This document shows positions 44,890 through 51,034 of a DNA stretch of 51,034 nucleotides, one piece after another; position 1 is the stretch's first letter; each line of letters begins with the position of its first letter. This stretch comes from Actinomycetota bacterium (lineage in GTDB: Bacteria; Actinomycetota; Actinomycetes; Actinomycetales; Dermatophilaceae), in assembly GCA_020160805.1 (NCBI GenBank), contig JAIUPO010000027.1, positions 1 to 51,034 of the forward strand, read 5' to 3'. A model generated the notes under the pieces. The model ran no database searches. It saw only the letters and a list, made by a program, of their open reading frames with translations, and was not told the origin of the DNA. Position numbers and translations under genes: made by a program.

Positions 44890-45333
44890 ATGGCCGACTT
44901 CGAGGTGCATCTCGACTCCCCGCTGCCCGCCCCCGAGGCGTGGCGGCGCATCCTCGACCTCACGGCGCACACCGCCGTCATCCCGCTGACGACCGTGACC
45001 GGTCAGGCCATGACGGCCGCCGAGCTCGTCGCCGGGTCGCGGTTCGTCGCCCGCACCGGCGTGGGGCCGGTGGGCTTCGACGACGTCATGGTCGTCGACG
45101 CCATCGAGGCGCCGACCGAGGCGTCGGCCGGGAGCGCGCGGATCCACAAGGAGGGCACGGTGGTCCGTGGTCGGATCGACCTGCTCGTCACCCCCACGGC
45201 CACGGGGTCGACCGTCGCCTGGTCGCAGCGCATCGGGGTGCGCGGGGTGCCCGCCCTCCTCGACCCGGTCGTCGCCAAGGTGGCCGGGGCGGCCTACGGC
45301 TCAACCCTCCGCAAGCTCCTGGCCCGCGGCTGA
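44890..45333 (+). CDS. SRPBCC (polyketide cyclase/START-like) family protein
   Basis: The 147-residue protein starts MADFEVHLDSPLPAPEAWRR, then RILDLTAHTAVIPLTTVTGQ, MVVDAIEAPT and a C-terminal helix DPVVAKVAGAAYGSTLRKLL. This is the helix-grip SRPBCC layout for binding hydrophobic ligands. ATG 44890 is chosen at the family start. The ligand is unknown. It is divergent from the broken ABC genes. Confidence 0.75.
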   Translation: MADFEVHLDSPLPAPEAWRRILDLTAHTAVIPLTTVTGQAMTAAELVAGSRFVARTGVGPVGFDDVMVVDAIEAPTEASAGSARIHKEGTVVRGRIDLLVTPTATGSTVAWSQRIGVRGVPALLDPVVAKVAGAAYGSTLRKLLARG

Positions 45334-45352
45334 CGGCGCCCCAGCCCCGCCG

Positions 45353-46369
45353 TCAGCGCCAGCCGAGCTCGGGGGCCACGTGGGTCAGGAGGCTCTCGAT
45401 GACGTGGGCGTTGTAGTCGACGCCGAGCTGGTTGGGCACGGTGAGCAGGAGCGTGTCCGCGGCGGCGATCGCCTCGTCCTCGGCGAGGTCACGGACGAGC
45501 TGGTCGGGCTCGCCGGCATACGTCTTGCCGAAGCGCGCCGTCCCGCCGTCGATGTGGCCGACCTGGTCCTGGCTGCCCGCCTCGCGCCCGAAGTACGCGC
45601 GGTCCGTGTCCGACACGATGGGGAAGACGCTGCGGCTCACCGACACCCGCGGCTCGCGCTCGTGCCCGGCGGCCTTCCACGCGTCGCGGAACCGCTGGAT
45701 CTGCTCGGCCTGGAGGCGGTGGAACGGGACGCCGGTGTCCTCGGTGAGCAGCGTCGAGCTCATGAGGTTCATCCCCTGCTCGGCCGTCCACTCCGCGGTG
45801 GCGCGAGTGCCGGCACCCCACCAGATGCGGTCGCGCAGGCCGGGCGAGTGCGGCTCGATGCGCAGCAGGCCGGGCGGGTTGGGGAACATCGGGCGCGGGT
45901 TCGGCTCGGCGAAGCCGCGTCCGGTCAGGACGCTGAGGAGGACCTCGGTGTGCTGCCGGGCCATCGCGGCGTGGTCGCCGTCGGTGGGCTCGTAGCCGAA
46001 GTAGCGGTAGCCGTCGACGACCTGCTCGGGTGACCCACGGCTGATGCCGAGCTGGAGCCGGCCGCCGGAGATGAGGTCGGCGGAGCCGGCGTCCTCGGCC
46101 ATGTAGAGCGGGTTCTCGTAGCGCATGTCGATGACGCCGGTCCCGATCTCGATCCGGCTCGTGCGCGCACCGACCGCGGCCAGCAGGGGGAACGGCGAGG
46201 CGAGCTGCCGGGCGAAGTGGTGGACGCGGAAGTACGCGCCGTCGGCCCCGAGCTCCTCCGCCGCGACGGCGAGGTCGATCGACTGGAGCAGGACGTCCTG
46301 CGCCGACCGCGCCTGCGAGTGCGGCGAGGGGTTCCAGTGCCCGAACGAGAGGAATCCGATCTTCTTCAC
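45353..46369 (-). CDS. Luciferase-like (LLM-class) flavin-dependent oxidoreductase
   Basis: The 338-residue TIM-barrel protein begins KKIGFLSFGHWNP (GTG start), then LGADGAYFRVHHFARQLASP, RIEIGTGVIDMRYENPLYMA, DLISGGRLQLGISRGSPEQV and a C-terminal ADTLLLTVPNQLGV. These are typical LLM flavoprotein elements using FMN or F420. The substrate is unknown. It is divergent from the molybdoenzyme gene; the motif near 46425-46452 lies between them. Confidence 0.85.
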   Translation of the reverse strand: MKKIGFLSFGHWNPSPHSQARSAQDVLLQSIDLAVAAEELGADGAYFRVHHFARQLASPFPLLAAVGARTSRIEIGTGVIDMRYENPLYMAEDAGSADLISGGRLQLGISRGSPEQVVDGYRYFGYEPTDGDHAAMARQHTEVLLSVLTGRGFAEPNPRPMFPNPPGLLRIEPHSPGLRDRIWWGAGTRATAEWTAEQGMNLMSSTLLTEDTGVPFHRLQAEQIQRFRDAWKAAGHEREPRVSVSRSVFPIVSDTDRAYFGREAGSQDQVGHIDGGTARFGKTYAGEPDQLVRDLAEDEAIAAADTLLLTVPNQLGVDYNAHVIESLLTHVAPELGWR

Positions 46370-46424
46370 GTGCGGTCAACACCGGGCGGGGCTCCGCTCT
46401 TCCCGCCGGCCGCAGTCCCTCGGA

Positions 46425-46452
46425 CAATCCGGAAACCCTTGTGGCGCCGAAC
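46425..46452 (+). promoter_or_regulatory. Putative SigK-type promoter of the molybdoenzyme gene
   Basis: CAATCC (46425-46430) and CCGAAC (46447-46452) are 16 bases apart, close to the CCATCC/CCGAAT pattern known for mycobacterial SigK. The start codon lies 7 bases after the -10, so the mRNA would be leaderless. The same -35 block ACAATCCGGA/GCAATCCGGA recurs upstream of the fasciclin gene. Confidence 0.5.
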
Positions 46453-46459
46453 GACCCCC

Positions 46460-48043
46460 ATGACGCGCCGACGACTTGCCCTCAGCGGGATCCTCGCCGC
46501 GATAGCCGGGATCGCCGCCGGTCACCTCGTGGCAGGCTTCCTCGCCCCTGCATCCTCGCCGGTGCTCGCCATCGGGTCGACGGTGATCGACCTGACCCCC
46601 ACCCCCGTCAAGGAGTGGGGGATCGCGACCTTCGGCACCAACGACAAGCTGATCCTCCAGGGCTCGGTGCTCGTCGTGACGCTCGCGCTCGCGGCCGTCG
46701 CCGGCCTCCTCGCCCGCCGACGTATGCCGCTCGCCGTCGGGTTCATCGTGCTGCTCACCGGCCTTGCCGGTGCCGCCGCGCTGCTCCGGCCCACGGCCCG
46801 CCCGCTCGACGCCCTGCCCGCGCTCGCCGCGATGGCCGCCGGGGTGGCTACGCTCGTCTGGCTCGTCCGTCTCGCCCGCCGTGCGTCCGGCGAGGCCGTG
46901 GCCAGGAACGACGAGGCGACCGTCGACGGCCCGCGCGGCTCGAAGATGACCCCCGCCGCCGACCCCAACGACCCGACCGCCCGGCCCGGCACCGGCCGTC
47001 GCGGCTTCATCGGCGGGGCGCTCGGCGTCACAGCGCTCTCGGTGCTCGCCGCCGTCGGTGGCCAGCTGCGCAGCGGGGCCCAGACCATCAAGAAGATCGT
47101 GCTGCCGGCCGCTGCCGACAAGGCCAAGCCGCTGCCGACCGGCCTCGAGGGCACCGTGCCCGGCATCTCGCCGCTGCGGACCCCGACCGACAAGTTCTAC
47201 CGCGTCGACACCAACCTCACCGTCCCCAAGGTCGACGTCGACACGTGGACGCTCGAGATCGACGGCATGGTCGAGAAGCCCTTCACGATGACCTTCGCCG
47301 AGCTCTCCGAGATGCCCCTCATCGAGCGCGACATCACCATGACGTGCGTCTCCAACGAGGTGGGCGGCGGCTACATCGGCGCCGCGCGCTGGCTCGGCGT
47401 CCGCCTGACCGACGTCCTCGACCGCGCCGGCATCACCGGCAGCCCGGACCAGGTGCTCAGCACGGCCGTCGACGGCTTCACCATCAGCACCCCGCTCGCC
47501 GTCGTCCGCGACGGGCGCGACGCGATGATCGCCATCGGCATGAACGGCGCCCAGCTCACCGACACCCACGGCTTCCCCGCGCGACTCATCACGCCCGGCC
47601 TCTACGGCTTCGTCGGCGCCACGAAGTGGCTCACCAAGCTCACCCTGACGACGTATGCCGCCGAGCAGTCCTACTGGACGAAGCGGCAGTGGGCGACGGA
47701 CGCCCCGATCAAGACGAGCGCCCGCATCGACACCCCGGAGCCGCTCTCGACGATCAAGGCGGGGATGACCGCCATCGGCGGCGTCGCCTGGGCCCAGCAC
47801 CGCGGCGTCGGCAAGGTCGAGGTCAAGATCGACGACGGCGACTGGCAGGAGACCAAGCTCGGCCCGGACGTCAACATCGACTACTGGCGCCAGTGGTACC
47901 TCCCGTGGGACGCCAAGCCCGGCCTGCACCGCATCGCCGTCCGCGCCGTCGACCGCCAGGGGCGCGCCCAGATCACCGAACGCGCCACGCCCTTCCCCAG
48001 CGGGTCGAGCGGCATCCAGGAGGTGGTGGTGACCGTCGCGTGA
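46460..48043 (+). CDS. Membrane-anchored sulfite-oxidase/YedY-like molybdopterin oxidoreductase
   Basis: The 527-residue protein has four N-terminal membrane helices (about residues 5-145), a linker, and a twin-arginine-like RRGFIGGALGVTALSVLAAV anchor (about 180). An extracytoplasmic Oxidored_molyb domain follows: LEIDGMVEKPFTMTFAELSE, DITMTCVSNEVGGGYIGAAR with the molybdenum-ligand Cys, and GFPARLITPGLYGFVGATKW. A C-terminal Mo-co dimerisation-like domain has VEVKIDDGDWQETKLG and DYWRQWYLPW. The substrate is unknown; sulfoxide or similar is inferred from YedY relatives. First gene of the SigK-linked block. Confidence 0.88.
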   Translation: MTRRRLALSGILAAIAGIAAGHLVAGFLAPASSPVLAIGSTVIDLTPTPVKEWGIATFGTNDKLILQGSVLVVTLALAAVAGLLARRRMPLAVGFIVLLTGLAGAAALLRPTARPLDALPALAAMAAGVATLVWLVRLARRASGEAVARNDEATVDGPRGSKMTPAADPNDPTARPGTGRRGFIGGALGVTALSVLAAVGGQLRSGAQTIKKIVLPAAADKAKPLPTGLEGTVPGISPLRTPTDKFYRVDTNLTVPKVDVDTWTLEIDGMVEKPFTMTFAELSEMPLIERDITMTCVSNEVGGGYIGAARWLGVRLTDVLDRAGITGSPDQVLSTAVDGFTISTPLAVVRDGRDAMIAIGMNGAQLTDTHGFPARLITPGLYGFVGATKWLTKLTLTTYAAEQSYWTKRQWATDAPIKTSARIDTPEPLSTIKAGMTAIGGVAWAQHRGVGKVEVKIDDGDWQETKLGPDVNIDYWRQWYLPWDAKPGLHRIAVRAVDRQGRAQITERATPFPSGSSGIQEVVVTVA

Positions 48044-48085
48044 TCCCGGCCGTCGAAATCTCCTCGAAAAAACTTCTCCGACAAG

Positions 48086-48112
48086 CAATCCGGAGCCACA
48101 GCAGCTCCGAAT
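48086..48112 (+). promoter_or_regulatory. Putative SigK-type promoter of the fasciclin gene
   Basis: CAATCC (48086-48091) and CCGAAT (48107-48112), spaced 15 bases, sit 43 bases ahead of the start codon. CCGAAT equals the reported SigK -10 and the -35 differs from CCATCC by one base. The spacing is one base shorter than at the molybdoenzyme gene. Confidence 0.5.
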
Positions 48113-48154
48113 CCCACATGACCGTGCACCACACAGCCACAAGGAGTGACTGAC

Positions 48155-48823
48155 ATGAAGACCATGAAGACCCGCACCGGCCTCGTCGCCCTCGCGATCG
48201 CCCTGCCCCTGAGCCTCGCCGCCTGCGGCAGCTCCAGCGACAACACCACGTCGCCCGGCGCCGGCAGCACGCCCGCCGCGACGTCGTCCGACTCGATGAC
48301 GAGCAGCACCCCGTCCGACACGATGACCTCCTCCGAGTCGATGGACGCCGCTGCGGCCGTCTTCGGCGAGGGTTGCGCCGCCGTGCCGAAGGACGGCGCC
48401 GGCTCGTTCAACGGCATGGCCACCGCGCCCGTCGCGACCGCCGCGAGCGCCAACCCGCTGCTCTCGACGCTCGTCACCGCCGTCAAGACCGCCGGTCTCG
48501 TCGACACCCTGAACTCGGCTCCCGAGATCACCGTCTTCGCGCCCGTCAACGACGCGTTCGCCAAGATCCCGGCCGCCGACCTCAAGAAGGTCCTCGCCGA
48601 CAAGCCGACCCTGACGAAGATCCTCACCAACCACGTCGTGGCCGGCAAGCTCTCCCCGGAGCAGCTCGCGGGTGACCACAAGACCCTCGCCGGCACGACC
48701 ATCACGGTCAAGGGCTCGGGCGAGAACTTCACGGTCGGCAAGGCCGACGCCAAGGTCATCTGCGGCAACGTCCCGACCGCCAACGCCACGGTGTACATCA
48801 TCGACGGCGTGCTGATGCCCTGA
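48155..48823 (+). CDS. Fasciclin-domain lipoprotein (MPT83-like)
   Basis: The 222-residue protein has a lipoprotein signal (LAIALPLSLAAC) and a Ser/Thr/Met-rich tether (about 25-65). One FAS1 domain follows: NPLLSTLVTAVKTAGLVDTL, ITVFAPVNDAFAKIP, LTKILTNHVVAGKLSPEQLA and ATVYIIDGVLMP. AAGGAG (48141-48146) fixes ATG 48155. MPT70/MPT83 of M. tuberculosis are FAS1 proteins controlled by SigK; gene neighbourhood and promoter here suggest the same. A surface adhesion or redox-partner role is inferred. Confidence 0.88.
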   Translation: MKTMKTRTGLVALAIALPLSLAACGSSSDNTTSPGAGSTPAATSSDSMTSSTPSDTMTSSESMDAAAAVFGEGCAAVPKDGAGSFNGMATAPVATAASANPLLSTLVTAVKTAGLVDTLNSAPEITVFAPVNDAFAKIPAADLKKVLADKPTLTKILTNHVVAGKLSPEQLAGDHKTLAGTTITVKGSGENFTVGKADAKVICGNVPTANATVYIIDGVLMP

Positions 48824-48869
48824 TCGTCTCCCGACCAGGCTGACGCGGAACACGACGACGGGCGACACA

Positions 48870-49481
48870 ATGGACCCCATGTCACGGTTCTCGGTGGTCC
48901 CTTCCGGTGATGAGTCACCGGAGGGGGCCACCCGCCCAGTCCCCCTGGAGCAGCTGCTCCGCAGAGCGGCGACCGGCGACGAGACGGCGTTCGCAGAGCT
49001 CTACGACGCAGTCTCCTCCCGGCTCTTCGGTCTGGTCCGCCGCGTCGTGCGCGACCCCGCCCAGTCGGAGGAAGTGACCCAGGAGGTCTTCCTCGAGATC
49101 TGGCGGCACAGCGCACGCTTCGACCCGAGCAAGGGTGCAGCTCTCGCGTGGATGCTCACCATCGCTCACCGCAAGGCCGTCGACCGGGTCCGGTCGGCGG
49201 AGGCCTCCCGCAACCGCGACGAGGGATACGGCGCCAGCAACCAGGACGTCACCCACGACTCCACGGCCGAGGCCGTCGTCGAGCGTCTCGATGCGGAGCG
49301 GGTTCATCGGGCGTTAGAGACGCTCACACCGGTCCAACGGCAGGCCCTCGAACTGGCCTACCTCTCGGGATACACCCACACGGAGGTGGCCACGATGCTC
49401 GACCTGCCACTCGGGACCGCCAAGACACGCATCCGTGATGGACTGATCAGACTACGAGACACGTTGGGGGTGACACTGTGA
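48870..49481 (+). CDS. sigK: ECF RNA polymerase sigma factor SigK
   Basis: The 203-residue ECF factor has region 2 (LLRRAATGDETAFAELYDAV, VVRDPAQSEEVTQEVFLEIW, GAALAWMLTIAHRKAVDRVR) and region 4 (LTPVQRQALELAYLSGYTHT, VATMLDLPLGTAKTRIRDGL). The spacing and the HRKAVDRVRSAEA motif fit SigK. ATG 48879 is an alternative start. It overlaps the RskA gene as GTGA, so sigma and anti-sigma are made together. It probably directs the two CCGAAY promoters upstream. Confidence 0.9.
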   Translation: MDPMSRFSVVPSGDESPEGATRPVPLEQLLRRAATGDETAFAELYDAVSSRLFGLVRRVVRDPAQSEEVTQEVFLEIWRHSARFDPSKGAALAWMLTIAHRKAVDRVRSAEASRNRDEGYGASNQDVTHDSTAEAVVERLDAERVHRALETLTPVQRQALELAYLSGYTHTEVATMLDLPLGTAKTRIRDGLIRLRDTLGVTL

Positions 49482-50314
49482 GCGAGGACATCCACGCACT
49501 GTCCGGTGCCTACGCCGTGGACGCTCTCGACGACGTCGAGCGGGCCCGGTTCGAGCGACACCTCGCCGGCTGCCCGGCCTGCCGCGCCGAGGTCGACGGC
49601 CTCGTCGCCGCCGCCTCCGAGCTGTCGGTGCTCACCGAGGCCGCACCGCCGGCCTCGCTCCGCGCCAAGGTGCTCGCCGAGATCGCGACCGTCCGTCCGC
49701 TGCCGCCCCTCACGGCCCCGCAGGCGGAGTCGGGTGACGATGCCGTCACGTCGGCGCCGCCCGCCCCGTCCCAGCCCGCTGCCGAGGCCGCCCCGGCCGA
49801 GTCGCACGGCGACCAGGGCCGGCACGCCGACGAGCTCTCCGAGCGCCGCCGGTCCCGGTCGGCCCGCGGTCTCGCCCGCGGTTGGCGGGTCGTCGTCGCG
49901 GCCGCCACGGTCGCGGTGCTCGCCATGGGTGGTTTCACCGTTTGGCGCCAGATCGACAAGGACCCGTCGCGGGCCCTCGCCGACCAGGTGCTCGCCGCCC
50001 CGGACGCCACGCGCTACGGCGCACGGCTCGCCGGCGGCGCCACGGCCACCATCGTGCGCTCCACCTCGCTCCAGAAGGCCGTCATCGTCACCTCCGGCAT
50101 GGCGCAGCCGCCGACGGGCAAGGTCTTCCAGCTCTGGCTGCAGGACGCGACCGGCCACATGACCTCCGCGGGGCTCATGCCCGGCGGTGGCGACCAGGTC
50201 GTCGTGCTGAGCGGCGACGCGAGCCACTCGAAGGGCGCCGGCATCACCGTCGAGCCCGCCGGTGGCTCCGACCAGCCGACCACCAACCCGATCGCCTTCG
50301 TGGCCTTCGCCTGA
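49478..50314 (+). CDS. rskA: Anti-sigma-K factor RskA
   Basis: The 278-residue protein has an N-terminal cytoplasmic anti-sigma domain with a zinc-finger-like ERHLAGCPACRAEVDGL, an Ala/Pro-rich linker (about 85-125) and one membrane helix (VVVAAATVAVLAMGGFTVW, about residue 150). An extracytoplasmic RskA domain follows (GKVFQLWLQDATGHMTSAGL, GAGITVEPAGGSDQPT). GTG 49478 overlaps the sigK stop. It sequesters SigK until proteolysed in the membrane (mechanism known from mycobacteria, inferred here). Confidence 0.9.
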   Translation: MSEDIHALSGAYAVDALDDVERARFERHLAGCPACRAEVDGLVAAASELSVLTEAAPPASLRAKVLAEIATVRPLPPLTAPQAESGDDAVTSAPPAPSQPAAEAAPAESHGDQGRHADELSERRRSRSARGLARGWRVVVAAATVAVLAMGGFTVWRQIDKDPSRALADQVLAAPDATRYGARLAGGATATIVRSTSLQKAVIVTSGMAQPPTGKVFQLWLQDATGHMTSAGLMPGGGDQVVVLSGDASHSKGAGITVEPAGGSDQPTTNPIAFVAFA

Positions 50315-50349
50315 GGCGCAGGACCGCAACCGGTCGCCACGACGTCGGA

Positions 50350-50395
50350 CGGTCCCGAGCTCGCTCCCGGCTTCCCCAGCTGGAGCTCGGGACCG
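50350..50395. terminator. Hairpin between rskA and the nadR/pnuC remnants
   Basis: CGGTCCCGAGCTC (50350-50362) pairs perfectly with GAGCTCGGGACCG (50383-50395) with a 20-base loop, 36 bases beyond the rskA stop. Likely terminator for rskA; it lies where the NadR stub loses similarity. Confidence 0.65.
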
Positions 50396-50464
50396 CCCGA
50401 CCTCGTGGGCGTGGAAGGGGTAGAACTTGCCGATCACGAGGCCGTGCCCGTGGCGCCCGCTCAT
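50396..50464 (-). pseudogene. NadR stub (nicotinamide-nucleotide adenylyltransferase N-terminus only)
   Basis: From ATG 50464, which overlaps the pnuC stop by ATGA, the frame reads MSGRHGHGLVIGKFYPFHAH, the nucleotidyltransferase start of NadR. It then degenerates into the rskA-side hairpin. NadR is normally over 300 residues and follows pnuC in actinobacterial NAD-salvage operons. Here nearly all of it is gone. Confidence 0.55.
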
Positions 50465-50784
50465 CGCGCACCCACGGATGCCGGCTCGCGGGTCCCGGCC
50501 GCCTCCTCCGGCGCGTCGCGCATCGGCCACCACTGGCGGAGGCCGACGGCGCACAGGACGACGAAGCCGGCATACAGCACGGCGGTGAGCGTGAGCCCCT
50601 TGTGGAGGTAGAGGGGGACGTAGAGCACGTCGGCGGCGATCCACAGCACCCAGTTGCCGATCCACTTGAAGCTGAGCATGAGCTGCGCGACGAGGCTGAG
50701 GGAGGTGGTCAGCGCGTCCCACGTCGGCACGTCGGAGTCGGTGTGCCGGGTCAGCAGCGACCAGACGGCCCACGTGGCGCCGGC
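50461..50784 (-). pseudogene. pnuC: PnuC nicotinamide riboside transporter, N-terminus cut off at the cassette edge
   Basis: The remaining 107 or so codons give the C-terminal half of PnuC: VAGATWAVWSLLTRHTDSDV, LTTSLSLVAQLMLSFKWIGN (with the conserved W-x-x-W region), WVLWIAADVLYVPLYLHKGL and YAGFVVLCAVGLRQWW. Upstream the sequence enters the direct repeat, where an accidental ATG (50823) could restart a chimeric frame. PnuC imports nicotinamide riboside. Full-length proteins are about twice as long. Confidence 0.75.
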
Positions 50785-50870
50785 GACGAGGCGCCCGGCC
50801 CGCGCGGCCGGGCGCCTCGTCATACCCGGGGCTCCTCCAAAGAAGAAAAGTCTGCGAGGCTCTCAACCTG
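50785..50870. repeat. Right direct repeat bounding the 7-kb cassette
   Basis: An 86-base copy of 43673-43764 lacking GCCAAA. Its hairpin left arm is shortened to 16 bases because PnuC sequence abuts it. Beyond it (50871-51034) the sequence differs completely from the left side. Confidence 0.85.
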
Positions 50871-51034
50871 ACGCGGTGTGCGCGACCTCTTAGCCTCGAT
50901 CCACCGATGGGCTGATGGCGTGGGGTTGATCGTCGTCTCGGGCTGAGGAGGCGAGCAGGGGCGTGGGTGATCGCCCGACCTCGCTGTCGGGGTGTTCCAC
51001 GTCGGGGTTGCTCGGGTCGCGCCGTCGTCGGCTG
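50820..51034 (-). CDS. Possible C-terminal end of an unidentified gene running off the window
   Basis: On the minus strand a 71-codon frame is open from the window edge through the right repeat: TTINPTPSAHRWIEAKRSRT, then PRQVESLADFSSLEEPRV, with the stop at 50820 in the hairpin. A second frame is also open and stops at 50890 (ending HAISPSVDRG). I cannot decide which is coding and recognise neither. If the first is real, the repeat is the 3' end plus terminator of a multicopy gene, for example a mobile-element protein. Confidence 0.3.
   Translation of the reverse strand, partial: ADDGATRATPTWNTPTARSGDHPRPCSPPQPETTINPTPSAHRWIEAKRSRTPRQVESLADFSSLEEPRV

Noticed and set aside
46430-46446. Similarity of CCGGAAACCCTTGTGG upstream of the molybdoenzyme to the hairpin family CCGGAAACCCTTTGTG
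   Set aside because: Only about 15 bases, no arms or stem; it lies between the proposed -35 and -10, so I treat it as chance.
46376-48931. 851-codon minus-strand open frame opposite the molybdoenzyme and fasciclin genes
   Set aside because: Arg/Gly/Asp/His-rich shadow; the plus-strand genes have clear domains, signals and promoters.

Overview
This 51-kb window is high-GC DNA from an actinomycete, probably a member of the Micrococcales such as Intrasporangiaceae or Dermatophilaceae. The evidence is the str ribosomal operon with GTG/TTG starts, a mycothiol-dependent formaldehyde dehydrogenase, a CarD/IspD/IspF/CysS/RlmB neighbourhood arranged much as in mycobacteria, a SenX3-RegX3-PhoU block, and many 4-bp ATGA/GTGA gene overlaps. 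The family-level placement is inference.

Layout. 1-3.6 kb: tuf (partial), fusA, rpsG, rpsL, with a good promoter at about 3.5 kb. 3.7-8.6 kb: a small secreted protein, a thioesterase/GNAT pair, and a two-component system whose large membrane sensor has an apparent reading-frame break. 8.6-13.9 kb: a structured repeat element, an EEP-family hydrolase with a MaoC/CitE/membrane-protein operon, a PknB-type kinase with a multi-pass C-terminus, and a CBS-pair protein. 13.9-22.3 kb: a complete maltose/maltodextrin system (malEFG, GH13 amylase, LacI-type repressor, divergent MsmK-type ATPase). 22.3-24.6 kb: a decayed AbiEi/DUF559-like gene, then DUF4032. 24.6-29.2 kb: UspA, an FrcBCA-type sugar importer and its divergent LacI regulator with two palindromic operators. 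29.2-43.6 kb: a second copy of the repeat element, rlmB-cysS, a broken PQQ-propeller gene, a lipoprotein/OmpA-domain pair, mscR with its metallo-hydrolase, two regulators, ispF-ispD-carD, an LpqE-like lipoprotein, senX3-regX3 and phoU.

43.67-50.87 kb: a 7.0-kb cassette bracketed by 86/92-bp direct repeats. It has different codon habits and a gene cut off at each edge (an ABC permease on the left, PnuC with a NadR stub on the right). Inside it is a coherent SigK/RskA/fasciclin-lipoprotein/YedY-like molybdoenzyme locus with matching promoter-like motifs in front of the enzyme and the fasciclin gene. It is either a real island or an assembly join; the sequence alone cannot decide.

Across the whole window the heptamer GTATGCC/GGCATAC occurs about 55 times by my eye count (about 1 per kb, roughly ten times expectation). 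It occurs in every reading frame and in both orientations, and one inverted pair builds a hairpin. Long near-perfect inverted repeats sit between or downstream of many genes. No rRNA, tRNA or CRISPR array was seen.
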